Of a stretch of 64,000 nucleotides of DNA, positions 26,291 through 35,236 are shown piece by piece. Source of the DNA: Shimia sp047124445 (GTDB lineage Bacteria; Pseudomonadota; Alphaproteobacteria; Rhodobacterales; Rhodobacteraceae); NCBI RefSeq assembly GCF_047124445.1, contig NZ_CP138921.1:1240001-1304000 (forward strand), given 5' to 3'. The stretch's first letter is position 1. The number at the start of each line of letters is the position of its first letter. Made by a program: the position numbers and the translations under genes. The notes under the pieces are model-generated. The model did no database searches. It was not told the origin of the DNA and was given only the letters and a program-made list of their open reading frames with translations.

Positions 26291-26910
26291 ACCGCAGCGG
26301 CACGGCTGCCCACGGAGAGCTCCCGAAAAATCGTTTTTGCGTGGGTCTTTACAGTGTTTTCGCTGATAGAAAGCGCGCGGGCGATGTCCTTGTTTGTGGC
26401 GCCTTCCGCCATCATTGACAGGATGCGTTGCTGTTGCGGCCCCAGTTTTGGCCGCACGATTGTGTCAGTACCGTCCGGTTGGAAAATCATGCGGCGCGCG
26501 CCATTTTGAACCGATCGTGGCGGCAACGGCCCGGCCTTGTGAGCCGCTTCGATGGCCTCCAGCAGGACGGTTTCCTCGCTGGATTTGTGCACAAAACAAA
26601 AGGCACCAACCGCGTCTGCATTGCTGCGGGTTATGGCATCCTCGGAGGCGGACAAAACAATGACCTGTGTTCCGATTTTGCGGGCACGCAACGCGCCGAT
26701 CAGCGCGATGCCATTGATCTGTTTCATCGCCAGATCTGTGACGATCACATCCCACTCCCGTTCCTCATCGATTTGTTTCAGAAAATCGGTCGCGGTAGTA
26801 AAACTCTGCACCTCAAGATCCAGCGCACAGTTCTCAAAAACGTAGGCGAGGCCCTGCAAAAACAAAGCATGGTCGTCAATTACGGCCAGACGGATCGGTG
26901 AGCTGCCCAA
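26260..26910 (-). CDS. NarL/FixJ-type response regulator
   Basis: The product has 216 residues from a TTG start, chosen because GGGGGA lies 8 nt upstream; an earlier frame opening at 26967 adds an atypical extension. The receiver domain shows IDDHALFLQG (acidic pocket), VIVTDLAM (phospho-Asp) and VHKSS (Lys). The C-terminal LuxR-type HTH reads LGPQQQRILSMMAEGATNKDIARALSISENTVKTHAKTIF. The overall length is typical of the family. It is probably paired with the convergent kinase. Targets are unknown. Confidence 0.88.
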   Translation of the reverse strand: MGSSPIRLAVIDDHALFLQGLAYVFENCALDLEVQSFTTATDFLKQIDEEREWDVIVTDLAMKQINGIALIGALRARKIGTQVIVLSASEDAITRSNADAVGAFCFVHKSSEETVLLEAIEAAHKAGPLPPRSVQNGARRMIFQPDGTDTIVRPKLGPQQQRILSMMAEGATNKDIARALSISENTVKTHAKTIFRELSVGSRAAAVQRARELALF

Positions 26911-27210
26911 GTATGTAGTCCCCCATTCAACCAACAGGTCAGTGAAACACTCCGTCGAACACAACACATTCTGTCAGGTCACGTAATAGTCTTAGGCGCA
27001 TCGACGTAGCGGATCAACTTTTGACGGTCCCCCTACCCTGAGTGCGCCCTAGGCAGTCCCATCAAAAGGACTTGGAGCTCAAATTGCACCAACGCAACAC
27101 CACCACAGATTTGGAAACGGAACCGGCTTTTCCTTCTTCCCTCGAATGGGGGCAAAGTCCGAAAGCGGGCGCAAAAGTCTGCTTTTACAGGCGAATACCC
27201 CATTTTGCAG

Positions 27211-28011
27211 TCAACCTGCGCGCAAGACCTTTGACCAGTTGGTCTCCATGTCCCTTTTAGGGAGGCTGTTTTCCTGCAGCAATCCCAGCTTTGCCGCGCG
27301 GTGTATGCTTTCCATATCATTGCGGGTGCCGAGGGCTTTGCGGACGCGCAACATGTGATTGTCCACGGTCTTGGGATTGTCCCGATTGATCTCGTAGAGG
27401 ATTTCTTTGACGCGCAGCCCTTGCGCTTTCAACCGCAGAACCAGCAGGTTCATGTCGCTTAAGCCTTTCTGGGTCACCACTTCTTGCGACCAATCGCTGC
27501 TAAGATGCAGGTGATTGGCCAGGGCCTGAATCGCCTGCCGGTCGCGTTCAAACTGCGCATCGTGTTTGACCACATCATCGGTGAGCCGGAACAACCCCAA
27601 AATCCCGCGCACGCCGTTGGCCTCAAGCGGCAGAACCACACCGGAGGCAACAAACTCCCGGACACCTTTGACGACCCGCGCAAAGTTGCAGGGCAGCTCC
27701 TCGTCATCAAGGGCGCTATAGAACTGGGATTGCAGGATGGGTTTGTTGCTGAGCGCGCCCATCAACATGCCGTAATCATCCGGCGCAAATTTGTTGCGAT
27801 GATAGATTTCGCGCCATTCCTCCGGCAAACCGCCACGTTTTGAAATGTGGTTTACCCGAATGGATTGTACAGAACGTGTGTCCAGAAACAGCCCGTAATT
27901 TACCCCGACGTAACCAAACTCAGCTTCCACAATATGCGCAAACAGTTGGTGTTTTGCATCAAGGGTCGGCGCTTCCGAAATTTGGGCCATAAGGTCAAAA
28001 GGAATGGACAT
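27211..28011 (-). CDS. LuxR-type transcriptional regulator
   Basis: The 266-residue protein has an N-terminal ~170-residue region resembling autoinducer-binding domains (FGYVGVNYGLFLD, RNKFAPDDYGMLM, VVLPLEANGVRGILGLFR). A C-terminal HTH follows (LSDMNLLVLRLKAQGLRVKEILYEINRDNPKTVDNHMLRVRKALG). The HTH deviates from the classical LuxR pattern: NRDNPKTVDNH replaces the usual S-TVK-H. No luxI-type synthase is adjacent, so it would be an orphan or solo. Whether it binds a homoserine lactone cannot be told from sequence. Confidence 0.8.
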   Translation of the reverse strand: MSIPFDLMAQISEAPTLDAKHQLFAHIVEAEFGYVGVNYGLFLDTRSVQSIRVNHISKRGGLPEEWREIYHRNKFAPDDYGMLMGALSNKPILQSQFYSALDDEELPCNFARVVKGVREFVASGVVLPLEANGVRGILGLFRLTDDVVKHDAQFERDRQAIQALANHLHLSSDWSQEVVTQKGLSDMNLLVLRLKAQGLRVKEILYEINRDNPKTVDNHMLRVRKALGTRNDMESIHRAAKLGLLQENSLPKRDMETNWSKVLRAG

Positions 28012-28053
28012 ACTTCAATCTTAAAGAAACTAGTGACGCCATGATCTAGGTCT

Positions 28054-28341
28054 TTAGGTTGAAAATACAAGGACTTGTCTACCAACAAAAGTAACTTTGC
28101 CGGTTGAGGCGGCAATGTTTAACACATCCGTGCCGTCTATGCCGAACTGTGTTTCAGCGGGGGAGCTTGCGGAAATACCCCCACCCAGGAAATCGATTGG
28201 TGGTGCAGCGATTATTCCGGCGGGGATTCCGGACACCGCTGCCACCGGGCAGACCGCGAACGTGCTAAAAGGATCAGGCACAACCCGGACAAAATAACCT
28301 GGTTGTTCCTTCCGGCGTGACGCGGACGTTTTATGTGACAT
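28054..28341 (-). CDS. Hypothetical protein, uncertain
   Basis: This open frame of 95 codons starts MSHKTSASRRKEQPGYF and contains a Gly/Ala-rich middle (IPAGIIAAPPIDFLGGGIS). I recognise no domain, and the opposite strand is partly open too. The gap between the LuxR-type gene and the next small gene (28012-28543) shows nothing else. It may be real or chance. Confidence 0.25.
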   Translation of the reverse strand: MSHKTSASRRKEQPGYFVRVVPDPFSTFAVCPVAAVSGIPAGIIAAPPIDFLGGGISASSPAETQFGIDGTDVLNIAASTGKVTFVGRQVLVFST

Positions 28342-28543
28342 CGATTTCAAGGGGTGGGGGGCTGGCGCTGAAAAACTCTTTTTTGAAATACTGATACACG
28401 CTGCTTTGCCCGGCTAATTCCGGGCCCACACAAGCAGCAAACTGATTACGAATTGACTTGTGCCACCGTGCAAGGGTCCGGCCCGCGCCCACGAGGTAAA
28501 TGAGTTGCGCGTGTCGGGTCCCTTTCTGTTGGCTGAGAAAGTC

Positions 28544-28732
28544 CTAGAGCAACGTGGTTTTGGAACGTGTCGTGCTTGCCGTGTTCCGGGTGCCCCGACC
28601 AACCGAGCTTGCACGCTCCTGAATGGTCACATCGGACGATGCGGAGGGGGCTTTTGAATTATCGGCCTCACCGGCAAAAGATGGCGCCGCCAAGGACAGC
28701 GAGAGCGCTGCCAGAGAAAGTGTTTTTTTCAT
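28544..28732 (-). CDS. Small secreted protein
   Basis: The 62-residue product has a clear signal peptide, MKKTLSLAALSLSLAAPSFA, with cleavage expected after SFA. The mature part is only 42 residues, polar and rich in Ser, Thr and Arg (IQERASSVGRGTRNT). It has no Cys and no recognisable family. Longer in-frame openings upstream exist, but the lysine-led signal sequence makes the internal ATG convincing. The upstream gap (28733-29084) should hold its promoter. Confidence 0.6.
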   Translation of the reverse strand: MKKTLSLAALSLSLAAPSFAGEADNSKAPSASSDVTIQERASSVGRGTRNTASTTRSKTTLL

Positions 28733-29084
28733 TATGTGTTTGTCCAGTTGTTGGGAACAGCGGCTGAATATCTGGGGTGCTGGACAAAAAACATATGGGG
28801 AATTCTCCATGCGCGCTGGTTTGTCCGTCAAGCAGATCTCCAGATTGGCACGCAGCGCGGCCAGTGCCTCAAACGCGCCACCGGCTTTTGTGGCAGGTGC
28901 ATTGACGCGCCCTCCGTTCAATTTCCGACACCTCAAGGCGTCATCCCAACCAACAAATCCGACACTCTGACCTACGTTCCCGACATAGCCGCGACGGAAA
29001 TACCCCACATCACGACATTGAATTTGACTTGTCTGCGCCCGCTCTGCCACCTGAAGCCCACAGGACCTAAACGGAGTGCGGGAC
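28733..29084. other. Intergenic region between divergent genes
   Basis: No convincing coding frame is present. It separates the small secreted protein (minus) from the aminotransferase (plus) and should contain both promoters. A GGAG lies 9 nt before the aminotransferase start. Confidence 0.45.
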
Positions 29085-30272
29085 ATGAAACTTTCGCAGC
29101 GCATCACCAACATCACCGGCGGCGGCTCTGACGGCTGGGACGTCTTCTACAAAGCCCGTCGCATGATCGCCGAGGGCGTGGACGTGACCGAGCTGACCAT
29201 CGGCGAACACGACATCCGCACCGATCCGGTTATCCTCGGCGCCATGGACCAATCCGCCCGTGGCGGCCACACCGGCTACGCCATGGTGCCCGGCACACAA
29301 GAAATGCGCGAAGCCGTCGCCGCCCGCCTCACGGAACGCACCGGCGTGCCCACCACATATGAAAACATCCTGATCACGCCGGGTGGTCAGTCTGCGCTGT
29401 TTGCCGCTCATGTCGCCACCTGTTCACCGGGTGACCGCGCGCTTTACATCGACCCCTACTATGCCACCTACCCCGGCACCATCCGCAGCGTTGGCGCAGA
29501 ACCTGTGCCGATCCGCACCCACGCTTCCAATGCGTTCAAACCGCGCGCTGACGAAATTGCCGAAGAAGCCGCCAATGGCGCAGCCTCGCTCCTGATCAAC
29601 TCGCCAAATAATCCCACCGGCACCGTCTATGGCCGCGACACGCTCAACGGCATCGCGCAGGTCTGCAAGGATCATGACCTCTGGCTGATCTCCGACGAAG
29701 TTTACGACACTCAGGTCTGGGAAGGTGAGCACATCAGCCCGCGCGCCCTGCCTGACATGGCCGAGCGCACGCTTGTGGTGGGCTCCATGTCCAAGTCCCA
29801 CGCCATGACCGGTTCTCGCATTGGCTGGATTGCCGCGCCAAAAGAAGTCATCACCCACCTGATCAACCTCGCCACCCACACCACTTACGGTGTGCCCGGG
29901 TTCATTCAAGACGCCGCTGTTTTTGCGCTCGCGCAAGGTGAAGGTCTGGAAGGTGAGATTGCCGCGCCCTTCCAGCGCCGTCGCGAAATTGCCAAAGACA
30001 TCCTGGCCAATCAAAACACAGTCGGTCTCATTCCAGCGCAGGGCGCGATGTATATCATGCTCGACGTCCGCGCGACCGGACTGTCCGGTGAGGCTTTTGC
30101 CAACTCACTACTGGACACGCACCACATCGCCACCATGCCCGGTGAAAGCTTTGGACAATCGGCCCATGGTCACATTCGCGTGGCGATGACCGTGGCGGAT
30201 GACCGCTTCAAGGAAGCCCTGCAAGCCCTTGTGGATCATGCAGAAAAGCTGGCCAAACAATCGACCAACTGA
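29085..30272 (+). CDS. PLP-dependent aminotransferase class I/II
   Basis: The 395-residue cytoplasmic enzyme starts MKLSQRITNITGGGSDGWDVFYKARRM. The pyridoxal phosphate lysine is in SMSKSHAMTGSRIGW. NSPNNPTGTVYGRDTL and the SDEVYDTQ motif are the substrate- and cofactor-binding blocks. The C-terminal GHIRVAMTV contains the carboxylate-binding Arg. The substrate is unknown; the family includes aspartate- and arginine:pyruvate-type enzymes. GGAG supports ATG 29085 over GTG 29076. A short ORF and an MttB-family gene follow on the same strand, so a shared pathway is possible. Confidence 0.92.
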   Translation: MKLSQRITNITGGGSDGWDVFYKARRMIAEGVDVTELTIGEHDIRTDPVILGAMDQSARGGHTGYAMVPGTQEMREAVAARLTERTGVPTTYENILITPGGQSALFAAHVATCSPGDRALYIDPYYATYPGTIRSVGAEPVPIRTHASNAFKPRADEIAEEAANGAASLLINSPNNPTGTVYGRDTLNGIAQVCKDHDLWLISDEVYDTQVWEGEHISPRALPDMAERTLVVGSMSKSHAMTGSRIGWIAAPKEVITHLINLATHTTYGVPGFIQDAAVFALAQGEGLEGEIAAPFQRRREIAKDILANQNTVGLIPAQGAMYIMLDVRATGLSGEAFANSLLDTHHIATMPGESFGQSAHGHIRVAMTVADDRFKEALQALVDHAEKLAKQSTN

Positions 30273-30370
30273 CCCTGCGGCTGGCGTCATGCTCCAAAAA
30301 CGACATCTGTCGCAATTGGACATGACGCCGCCAAAACTGAGTCGCACACTCCAAGAACAAGGAGTGCGAC

Positions 30371-30460
30371 ATGCAAGCCATACGCAGCAAAATCCAGCTG
30401 GTGGTGCTCACCATCGGCGCAGAGCGCGGACGCGCCGCACGGGGACGCCCTGCCTGTTGA
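30371..30460 (+). CDS. Very small ORF before MttB-family gene
   Basis: This 29-codon ORF starts MQAIRSKIQLVVLTIGAE and ends in an Arg-rich tail. It is preceded by a strong AAGGAG site 7 nt upstream of ATG, better than many genes here. It lies 42 bp before the methyltransferase gene and could be a leader peptide or a real microprotein. No family is recognised. Confidence 0.4.
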   Translation: MQAIRSKIQLVVLTIGAERGRAARGRPAC

Positions 30461-30502
30461 TGTGACCTCATCTCTCATCAACACGCAAAGGACCCTATTT
30501 CT

Positions 30503-32041
30503 ATGAATGCCCCTGTTTCCCGCCGTTCCGGCGGCCGTTCCGCCCGTCGTGCCGCCCGCGCCGCACCGCTGTCTCAAGACGTGCGTCCCATCCGCGCCGG
30601 TTTGGAAGGCGGCCAGTATAAGCCGCTCACCGACCGCGACATGATGCGCATCCACGAGACCGCGCTGGATGCTTTGGAACAAATTGGCCTCGCGGACGCG
30701 CCGCAATCCGGCATCGACATCATGACCGCTGCAGGCGCGATCTTGGGCGACGACGGCCGCCTGCGCTTCCCCCGTGCTCTCGTTGAGGACATGCTGGCCA
30801 AGGCCAACAAAGACGTCACCCTACCCGGTCGCGACGCCAAGCATGATCTCAATCTGTCCGGCAACCGCGTCCATTTCGGCACCGCTGGTGCTGCCGTGCA
30901 CATGGTGGACGTCGACACACAGGAATACCGCGACAGCACGCTACAAGATTTGCACGACGCCGCCCGCATTGCGGATCAACTCGACAACATCCACTTCCTG
31001 CAACGGCCGATGGTGGCGCGCGACATCACCGACAACCGGGAAATGGATCTCAATTCCATCTACGCCTGCTGCACAGGCACCACCAAACACATCGGCATTT
31101 CCTTCTCCGACCCAGCCTACGTGCAAGACGGCTTGGAAATGCTTTATATGATTGCGGGTGGCGAAGACGCTTGGCGCGCACGCCCTTTTGTGAGCAACAC
31201 CAACTGCTTTGTCGTCCCACCGATGAAATTTGCCACCGAAAGCTGCGAAGCCATGGAGCAGTGCATCCGGGGCGGCATGCCTGTGCTCTTGCTCTCCGCT
31301 GGCATGGCTGGCGCAACCGCCCCCTCCACCATTGCCGGCGCCATTGTGCAGGCCACAGCCGAATGTCTCGCAGGCATTGTGTATGTAAACGCCATTGCCC
31401 CAGGCCACCCCGCCATCTTTGGCACCTGGCCCTTTGGTCTCGACCTGCGCACCGGCGCTATGAGCGTCGGCTCAGGCGAACAGGCACTGCTGTCGGCCGG
31501 CTGCGCGCAGATGCACAAGTTCTACGGCCTGCCCGGCGGCGCGGCTGCAGGGGCAAGCGACTCCAAACTGCCGGACATGCAGGCCGGATGGGAGCAGATG
31601 TGCTCCAATGTCATGGCCGGTCTGTCCGGCCTAAACATGGTTTATGAAGCCGCTGGAATGCACGCCTCCCTTCTGGGTTTCTGCCACGAAAGCCTGATCC
31701 TCGGTGACGACCTGATTGGCCAAGCCCTGCGCTGTGTGCGCGGCATCGAGGTGGATGACGAAACACTGGCACTCGACCAAATCCGCGACGTCTGCCTGGG
31801 TGGGCCGGGCCACTACCTTGGCACCGACGCCACACTGAGCCGCATGCAAAAAGATCATGTCTATCCGACATTTGGTGACCGAACTTCTCCTAAGGAATGG
31901 GCGGAAATCGACAAACCCGATCTGGTGGAGAAAGCCAAAACCCGAAAAGCAGAAATTCTGTCTCAGACCTCGGCGGCTCGCTTCGCTCCCGATCTGGATA
32001 AAGCGCTGCGCGCCCGCTTCAACATACACTTACCGCAATAA
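30503..32041 (+). CDS. MttB family (non-pyrrolysine) methyltransferase, paralogue 1
   Basis: The 512-residue product has the MttB-type TIM-barrel pattern, including LPDMQAGWEQM, GLNMVYEAAG and CLGGPGHYLGT. There is no in-frame TAG, so it belongs to the non-pyrrolysine branch, some members of which demethylate glycine betaine and related quaternary amines. A corrinoid partner protein, usual for the family, is not encoded in the window. The N-terminus is Arg/Gly/Ala-rich (RRSGGRSARRAARAA), as in the paralogue at 35534. It is closed by a GC hairpin at 32047. Substrate unknown. Confidence 0.87.
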   Translation: MNAPVSRRSGGRSARRAARAAPLSQDVRPIRAGLEGGQYKPLTDRDMMRIHETALDALEQIGLADAPQSGIDIMTAAGAILGDDGRLRFPRALVEDMLAKANKDVTLPGRDAKHDLNLSGNRVHFGTAGAAVHMVDVDTQEYRDSTLQDLHDAARIADQLDNIHFLQRPMVARDITDNREMDLNSIYACCTGTTKHIGISFSDPAYVQDGLEMLYMIAGGEDAWRARPFVSNTNCFVVPPMKFATESCEAMEQCIRGGMPVLLLSAGMAGATAPSTIAGAIVQATAECLAGIVYVNAIAPGHPAIFGTWPFGLDLRTGAMSVGSGEQALLSAGCAQMHKFYGLPGGAAAGASDSKLPDMQAGWEQMCSNVMAGLSGLNMVYEAAGMHASLLGFCHESLILGDDLIGQALRCVRGIEVDDETLALDQIRDVCLGGPGHYLGTDATLSRMQKDHVYPTFGDRTSPKEWAEIDKPDLVEKAKTRKAEILSQTSAARFAPDLDKALRARFNIHLPQ

Positions 32042-32046
32042 CAAAA

Positions 32047-32071
32047 AGGCGCCGCTCAACCCGCGGCGCCT
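32047..32071 (+). terminator. Terminator hairpin after MttB paralogue 1
   Basis: Perfect 9-bp arms (AGGCGCCGC/GCGGCGCCT) lie 5 bp after the stop, followed by a short T-rich run. A dispersed repeat starts immediately after it. Confidence 0.65.
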
Positions 32072-32074
32072 GCT

Positions 32075-32118
32075 TTCTCATTCTCTAAATATCTCGGGGG
32101 TTTGGGGGCAGCGCCCCC
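32075..32118 (+). repeat. Dispersed hairpin repeat, copy B
   Basis: The head TTCTCATTC, AAATATCTCGGGGG, then the stem GGGGGC-AGC-GCCCCC. It lies between the convergent MttB and lipA 3' ends and is the closest match to copy A in nnr. Confidence 0.85.
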
Positions 32119-32135
32119 ATGCGACCCGCCTGCGC

Positions 32136-33086
32136 CTAGCCTTTTGCCAGTTGCGCCTCACGCGCATCGCGCAGCTTCGCGAAATCGTCCCCGGCATGGT
32201 AAGACGAACGCGTCAGCGGCGTTGCCGAAACCATCAGGAAGCCTTTGCCATAAGCAGCGGTTTCATAGCTCTTGAACTCTTCCGGCGTCACAAATCGGTC
32301 CACACCGTGGTGCTTTGGCGTTGGCTGCAGGTACTGACCGATTGTCAGAAAATCGATGTCCGCCGCGCGCATGTCTTCCATGACCTGATGCACCGCCTGC
32401 TTGTCTTCGCCCAGGCCGACCATGATGCCGGATTTGGTGAAGATCGACGGATCAAGCTCTTTCACCCGCTGCAACAAACGCAGAGAGTGGAAGTAGCGCG
32501 CACCGGGGCGCACCTGCGGGTAGAGCCCCGGCACGGTTTCGAGGTTGTGGTTGAACACATCCGGACGCGCCTCAACCACCACTTCCAGCACCTCAGGCTT
32601 ACACTTCAGGAAGTCCGGGGTCAGAATCTCGATTGTGGTCTTCGGCGAGCGATGCCGCACCGCCCGGATGGTCTGCGCAAAATGCTCTGCACCTCCATCT
32701 TCCAGATCATCCCGATCCACCGAGGTGATCACCACGTGGTTCAGGTCCAGCTTTTTCACCGCCTCAGCCACCCGGCCAGGTTCAAACACATCCAGCGTGT
32801 CCGGCTTACCCGTCGCGATGTTGCAGAAGGTGCAGCCACGGGTACAGATCTCGCCCATGATCATCATGGTGGCGTGGCCCTGGCTCCAGCATTCGCCCGC
32901 GTTAGGACAGGCCGCCTCTTCACAGACCGTTGTAAGGTTGTTTTCACGCATGATTTTGCGCGTGGCGTTATAGCCATCCCCGGTTGGGGCCTTCACGCGA
33001 ATCCATTTGGGTTTCTTGGGCTGAGCATTGTCCTTGCGGTGCGCCTTCTCAGGGTGGCGCTGCTCTGGCAACTTCAAATCACGCAA
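32136..33086 (-). CDS. lipA: Lipoyl synthase
   Basis: This radical-SAM enzyme inserts two sulphurs into octanoyl groups on lipoyl domains. It has both clusters: the auxiliary C-x4-C-x5-C (CEEAACPNAGEC) and the radical-SAM C-x3-C-x2-C (CTRGCTFC). The C-terminal RSSYHA carries the cluster-ligand Ser region. TTG at 33086 is chosen because GGAGG lies 7 nt upstream and gives MRDLKLPEQRHPEKAH at 316 residues. An ATG at 33128 in the same frame would add 14 residues. It stands alone, convergent with the MttB gene. Confidence 0.94.
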   Translation of the reverse strand: MRDLKLPEQRHPEKAHRKDNAQPKKPKWIRVKAPTGDGYNATRKIMRENNLTTVCEEAACPNAGECWSQGHATMMIMGEICTRGCTFCNIATGKPDTLDVFEPGRVAEAVKKLDLNHVVITSVDRDDLEDGGAEHFAQTIRAVRHRSPKTTIEILTPDFLKCKPEVLEVVVEARPDVFNHNLETVPGLYPQVRPGARYFHSLRLLQRVKELDPSIFTKSGIMVGLGEDKQAVHQVMEDMRAADIDFLTIGQYLQPTPKHHGVDRFVTPEEFKSYETAAYGKGFLMVSATPLTRSSYHAGDDFAKLRDAREAQLAKG

Positions 33087-33305
33087 CTGATGGTCCTCCG
33101 GCCAACTTGGGTTTGCGCTCTTTAACATAAGTGATCCCGCCCGCCACTACCAGAATTGCAAGGCAGCTATGCATTTGTGGTCAAATCCCTGACAGATCAG
33201 CGGTTTCCTGCACCCTCAAAAGATGTTTCGCTTTTGCAGCATTGCACTGTTTTTTAGAATCGTTATAGATCACGCCAGAACAAAATCTGACCGAGGAAAT
33301 CTTCA

Positions 33306-33854
33306 ATGCAAGTTGGCGTCAAAGTCCCCAATGTTGTCTTCAAAACCCGTGTGCGTGACGAAGCGGTGGGCGGCCCGAACCCATTCCGCTGGCAGGACAT
33401 GACCAGCGACGATTACTTCAAAGGCAAGCGTGTGATCCTGTTCTCGCTGCCAGGCGCCTTCACCCCAACCTGCTCCACCTACCAGCTGCCAGGTTTCGAA
33501 GAGAACTTCGCCAAGTTCCAGGAAAACGGCATCGACGGCATCTACTGCATGTCCGTAAACGACAGCTTTGTGATGAACAAATGGGCCGAAGCGCAGGACG
33601 TGAAAAACGTAAACGTCATCCCTGACGGTTCCGGCGAATTCACCCGCAAAGTGGGCATGCTGGTGCGCAAAGACAACCTCGGCTTCGGCCTGCGCTCTTG
33701 GCGTTATGCCGCCATCATCAACGACGGTGTTGTTGAAGCATGGTTTGAAGAGCCAGGTCTGGAAGACAACCACGGCGAAGACCCATATGGCGAAAGCTCC
33801 CCAGAGAACCTGCTGAAGTATCTGGAAACCGCCAAAGCCGAATCCGCAGCCTAA
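33306..33854 (+). CDS. Peroxiredoxin, Prx5/AhpE-like group
   Basis: The 182-residue cytoplasmic thiol peroxidase carries the peroxidatic Cys in FSLPGAFTPTCSTYQLPGFE. The PxxxT/S-xxC motif and the later LRSWRYAAIIND with its catalytic Arg fit the Prx5 subfamily. It is the typical short single-domain form without a glutaredoxin fusion. The upstream gap is A/T-rich near 33245-33270, a likely promoter. Codon use resembles highly expressed genes such as glnA. Confidence 0.94.
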   Translation: MQVGVKVPNVVFKTRVRDEAVGGPNPFRWQDMTSDDYFKGKRVILFSLPGAFTPTCSTYQLPGFEENFAKFQENGIDGIYCMSVNDSFVMNKWAEAQDVKNVNVIPDGSGEFTRKVGMLVRKDNLGFGLRSWRYAAIINDGVVEAWFEEPGLEDNHGEDPYGESSPENLLKYLETAKAESAA

Positions 33855-33876
33855 TTCAGGCCCGCAGACATTCCGA

Positions 33877-33903
33877 AAGGCCCGCTATCCGGCGGGCCTT
33901 TTT
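33877..33903 (+). terminator. Terminator of the peroxiredoxin gene
   Basis: Perfect 9-bp arms (AAGGCCCGC/GCGGGCCTT) are followed by T5. It may also serve the convergent DUF6456 gene. Confidence 0.92.
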
Positions 33904-33906
33904 CGT

Positions 33907-34992
33907 TTACCCGATGTAGTCCCTGGCGCCACCAGCCTCGCCTTGGTAGTGATCCCGCAGATGCATCAAAGCAATCCGCAGCACCACTTTTCCGGATCGC
34001 GCCGACCAGCCGAGATGCTTCTCCGCCGCCTCAAGCCCCTCAAGCTGACAGCAACAGCGCAGCGCCACATCGGTCAGCCCTTCCCCCAACGCTTCCAACG
34101 CCGCCACGACCCGTGCCCGCGCAGGCTCCGCCCCGCACTTTTCCTCTGCCACGCCAACGTAAACCTCTTCATTCGGCGCCTTCAGATAGCGCCGCCACGC
34201 GCCTTGGTCCGCCCCCATCTGCGCCAACTCGTAATCCTCGCGCAGTCGCTCTCCCGCGTGAACGAGGTCTTCAGACAGAAACCGGTGACCATCGCGATCC
34301 TTCCGGCGCGCCAAAATGGACAACGGACTTTCAGAGGCCATAAACCGCCCTTGCGGTGACAAACCATGCGCCGTCAGTTGACCCTTGGTCGTTTCCGACG
34401 ATGACCGGCCAAACACTGTCTGCAGTTCTGCAAATCCCTGCGCGCGTTCCTGAGCCTGGTTTTCCGCCGCCGCCACCATCTTGCTCAGATGCCCCCGCCC
34501 TTGCGCCGAAATCACATAGCGGCTCACCCGTCCCGCCTGCACACAAGTGATCCAGCCCTTGAGGGCCATCGCCTGCGCCACCGGCCGCGTCAATCTTGCG
34601 GTGCGCGTGGTCTCGTCGCGCATCACAACCGCCGTATCCATGTCACTCGCCACCGCCAAAACCGCGCCGGTTTCAACGAGGCGCCGCAACACGCGCAGCC
34701 CTTCTTCCTGCACCACGCTTTCATCTGGCAGACCCTCTGCACATTCCAGCAAAGGCGCGCCCGTCCCCTTTGCTTGCGATTTCCGCCGGAAAGTCTTCAA
34801 CGCGGCATCCACCAGGGGATCATCGCGCATCGCTTCGAGTTTATGAATTTGACGGCTAACAGTTGAAGCGTGGCACCCGTCTCGTCGCGCCAACTCCCGG
34901 ATCGACAGGCCTTGTTCCGTGTGTGCCACGTAACGCGCCACGCTCTGTGGCAGCCAGCTAGGCAATTTTGGGACTACATGTTCCGGTTGCAT
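33907..34992 (-). CDS. HTH / DUF6456-domain protein
   Basis: The 361-residue protein has an N-terminal helix-turn-helix (GLSIRELARRDGCHASTVSRQIHKLE, about 28-53). A long middle part and a C-terminal DUF6456-like domain follow, with LVHAGERLREDYELAQM and LEAAEKHLGWSARSGKVVLRIALMHLRDHY. I recall this architecture only from Rhodobacteraceae, where it acts as a presumed transcriptional regulator. A broken DUF6477-like gene, which I recall as its usual neighbour, lies divergently at 35237. Targets are unknown. Confidence 0.82.
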   Translation of the reverse strand: MQPEHVVPKLPSWLPQSVARYVAHTEQGLSIRELARRDGCHASTVSRQIHKLEAMRDDPLVDAALKTFRRKSQAKGTGAPLLECAEGLPDESVVQEEGLRVLRRLVETGAVLAVASDMDTAVVMRDETTRTARLTRPVAQAMALKGWITCVQAGRVSRYVISAQGRGHLSKMVAAAENQAQERAQGFAELQTVFGRSSSETTKGQLTAHGLSPQGRFMASESPLSILARRKDRDGHRFLSEDLVHAGERLREDYELAQMGADQGAWRRYLKAPNEEVYVGVAEEKCGAEPARARVVAALEALGEGLTDVALRCCCQLEGLEAAEKHLGWSARSGKVVLRIALMHLRDHYQGEAGGARDYIG

Positions 34993-35236
34993 CTCTCGTT
35001 ACTCCTTACAAAGTCCTTGGGTCACAACCACTGACGGACATATCCACAGGGTTATCCAAAAAGTTTTGCACAGCGATTTGGGGCTGTGTAGGCGAGCGCA
35101 TCTGGTGTCGCTGCCCTTAAGGATTGTTTTGAAATCGTGAACAGCACTCTCTTGCAGCGAACGCTGAAAACGAATTCACGCAACAGGCGAAAAATTATGC
35201 TCCACTGCTTGCCCTCAGAGAAGAAGGGGTGATTCC

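Noticed and set aside
35041..35060. DnaA-box-like TATCCACAG and TTATCCAAA as an origin
   Set aside because: Only two imperfect boxes, no A/T-rich unwinding stretch and no origin-linked genes nearby.
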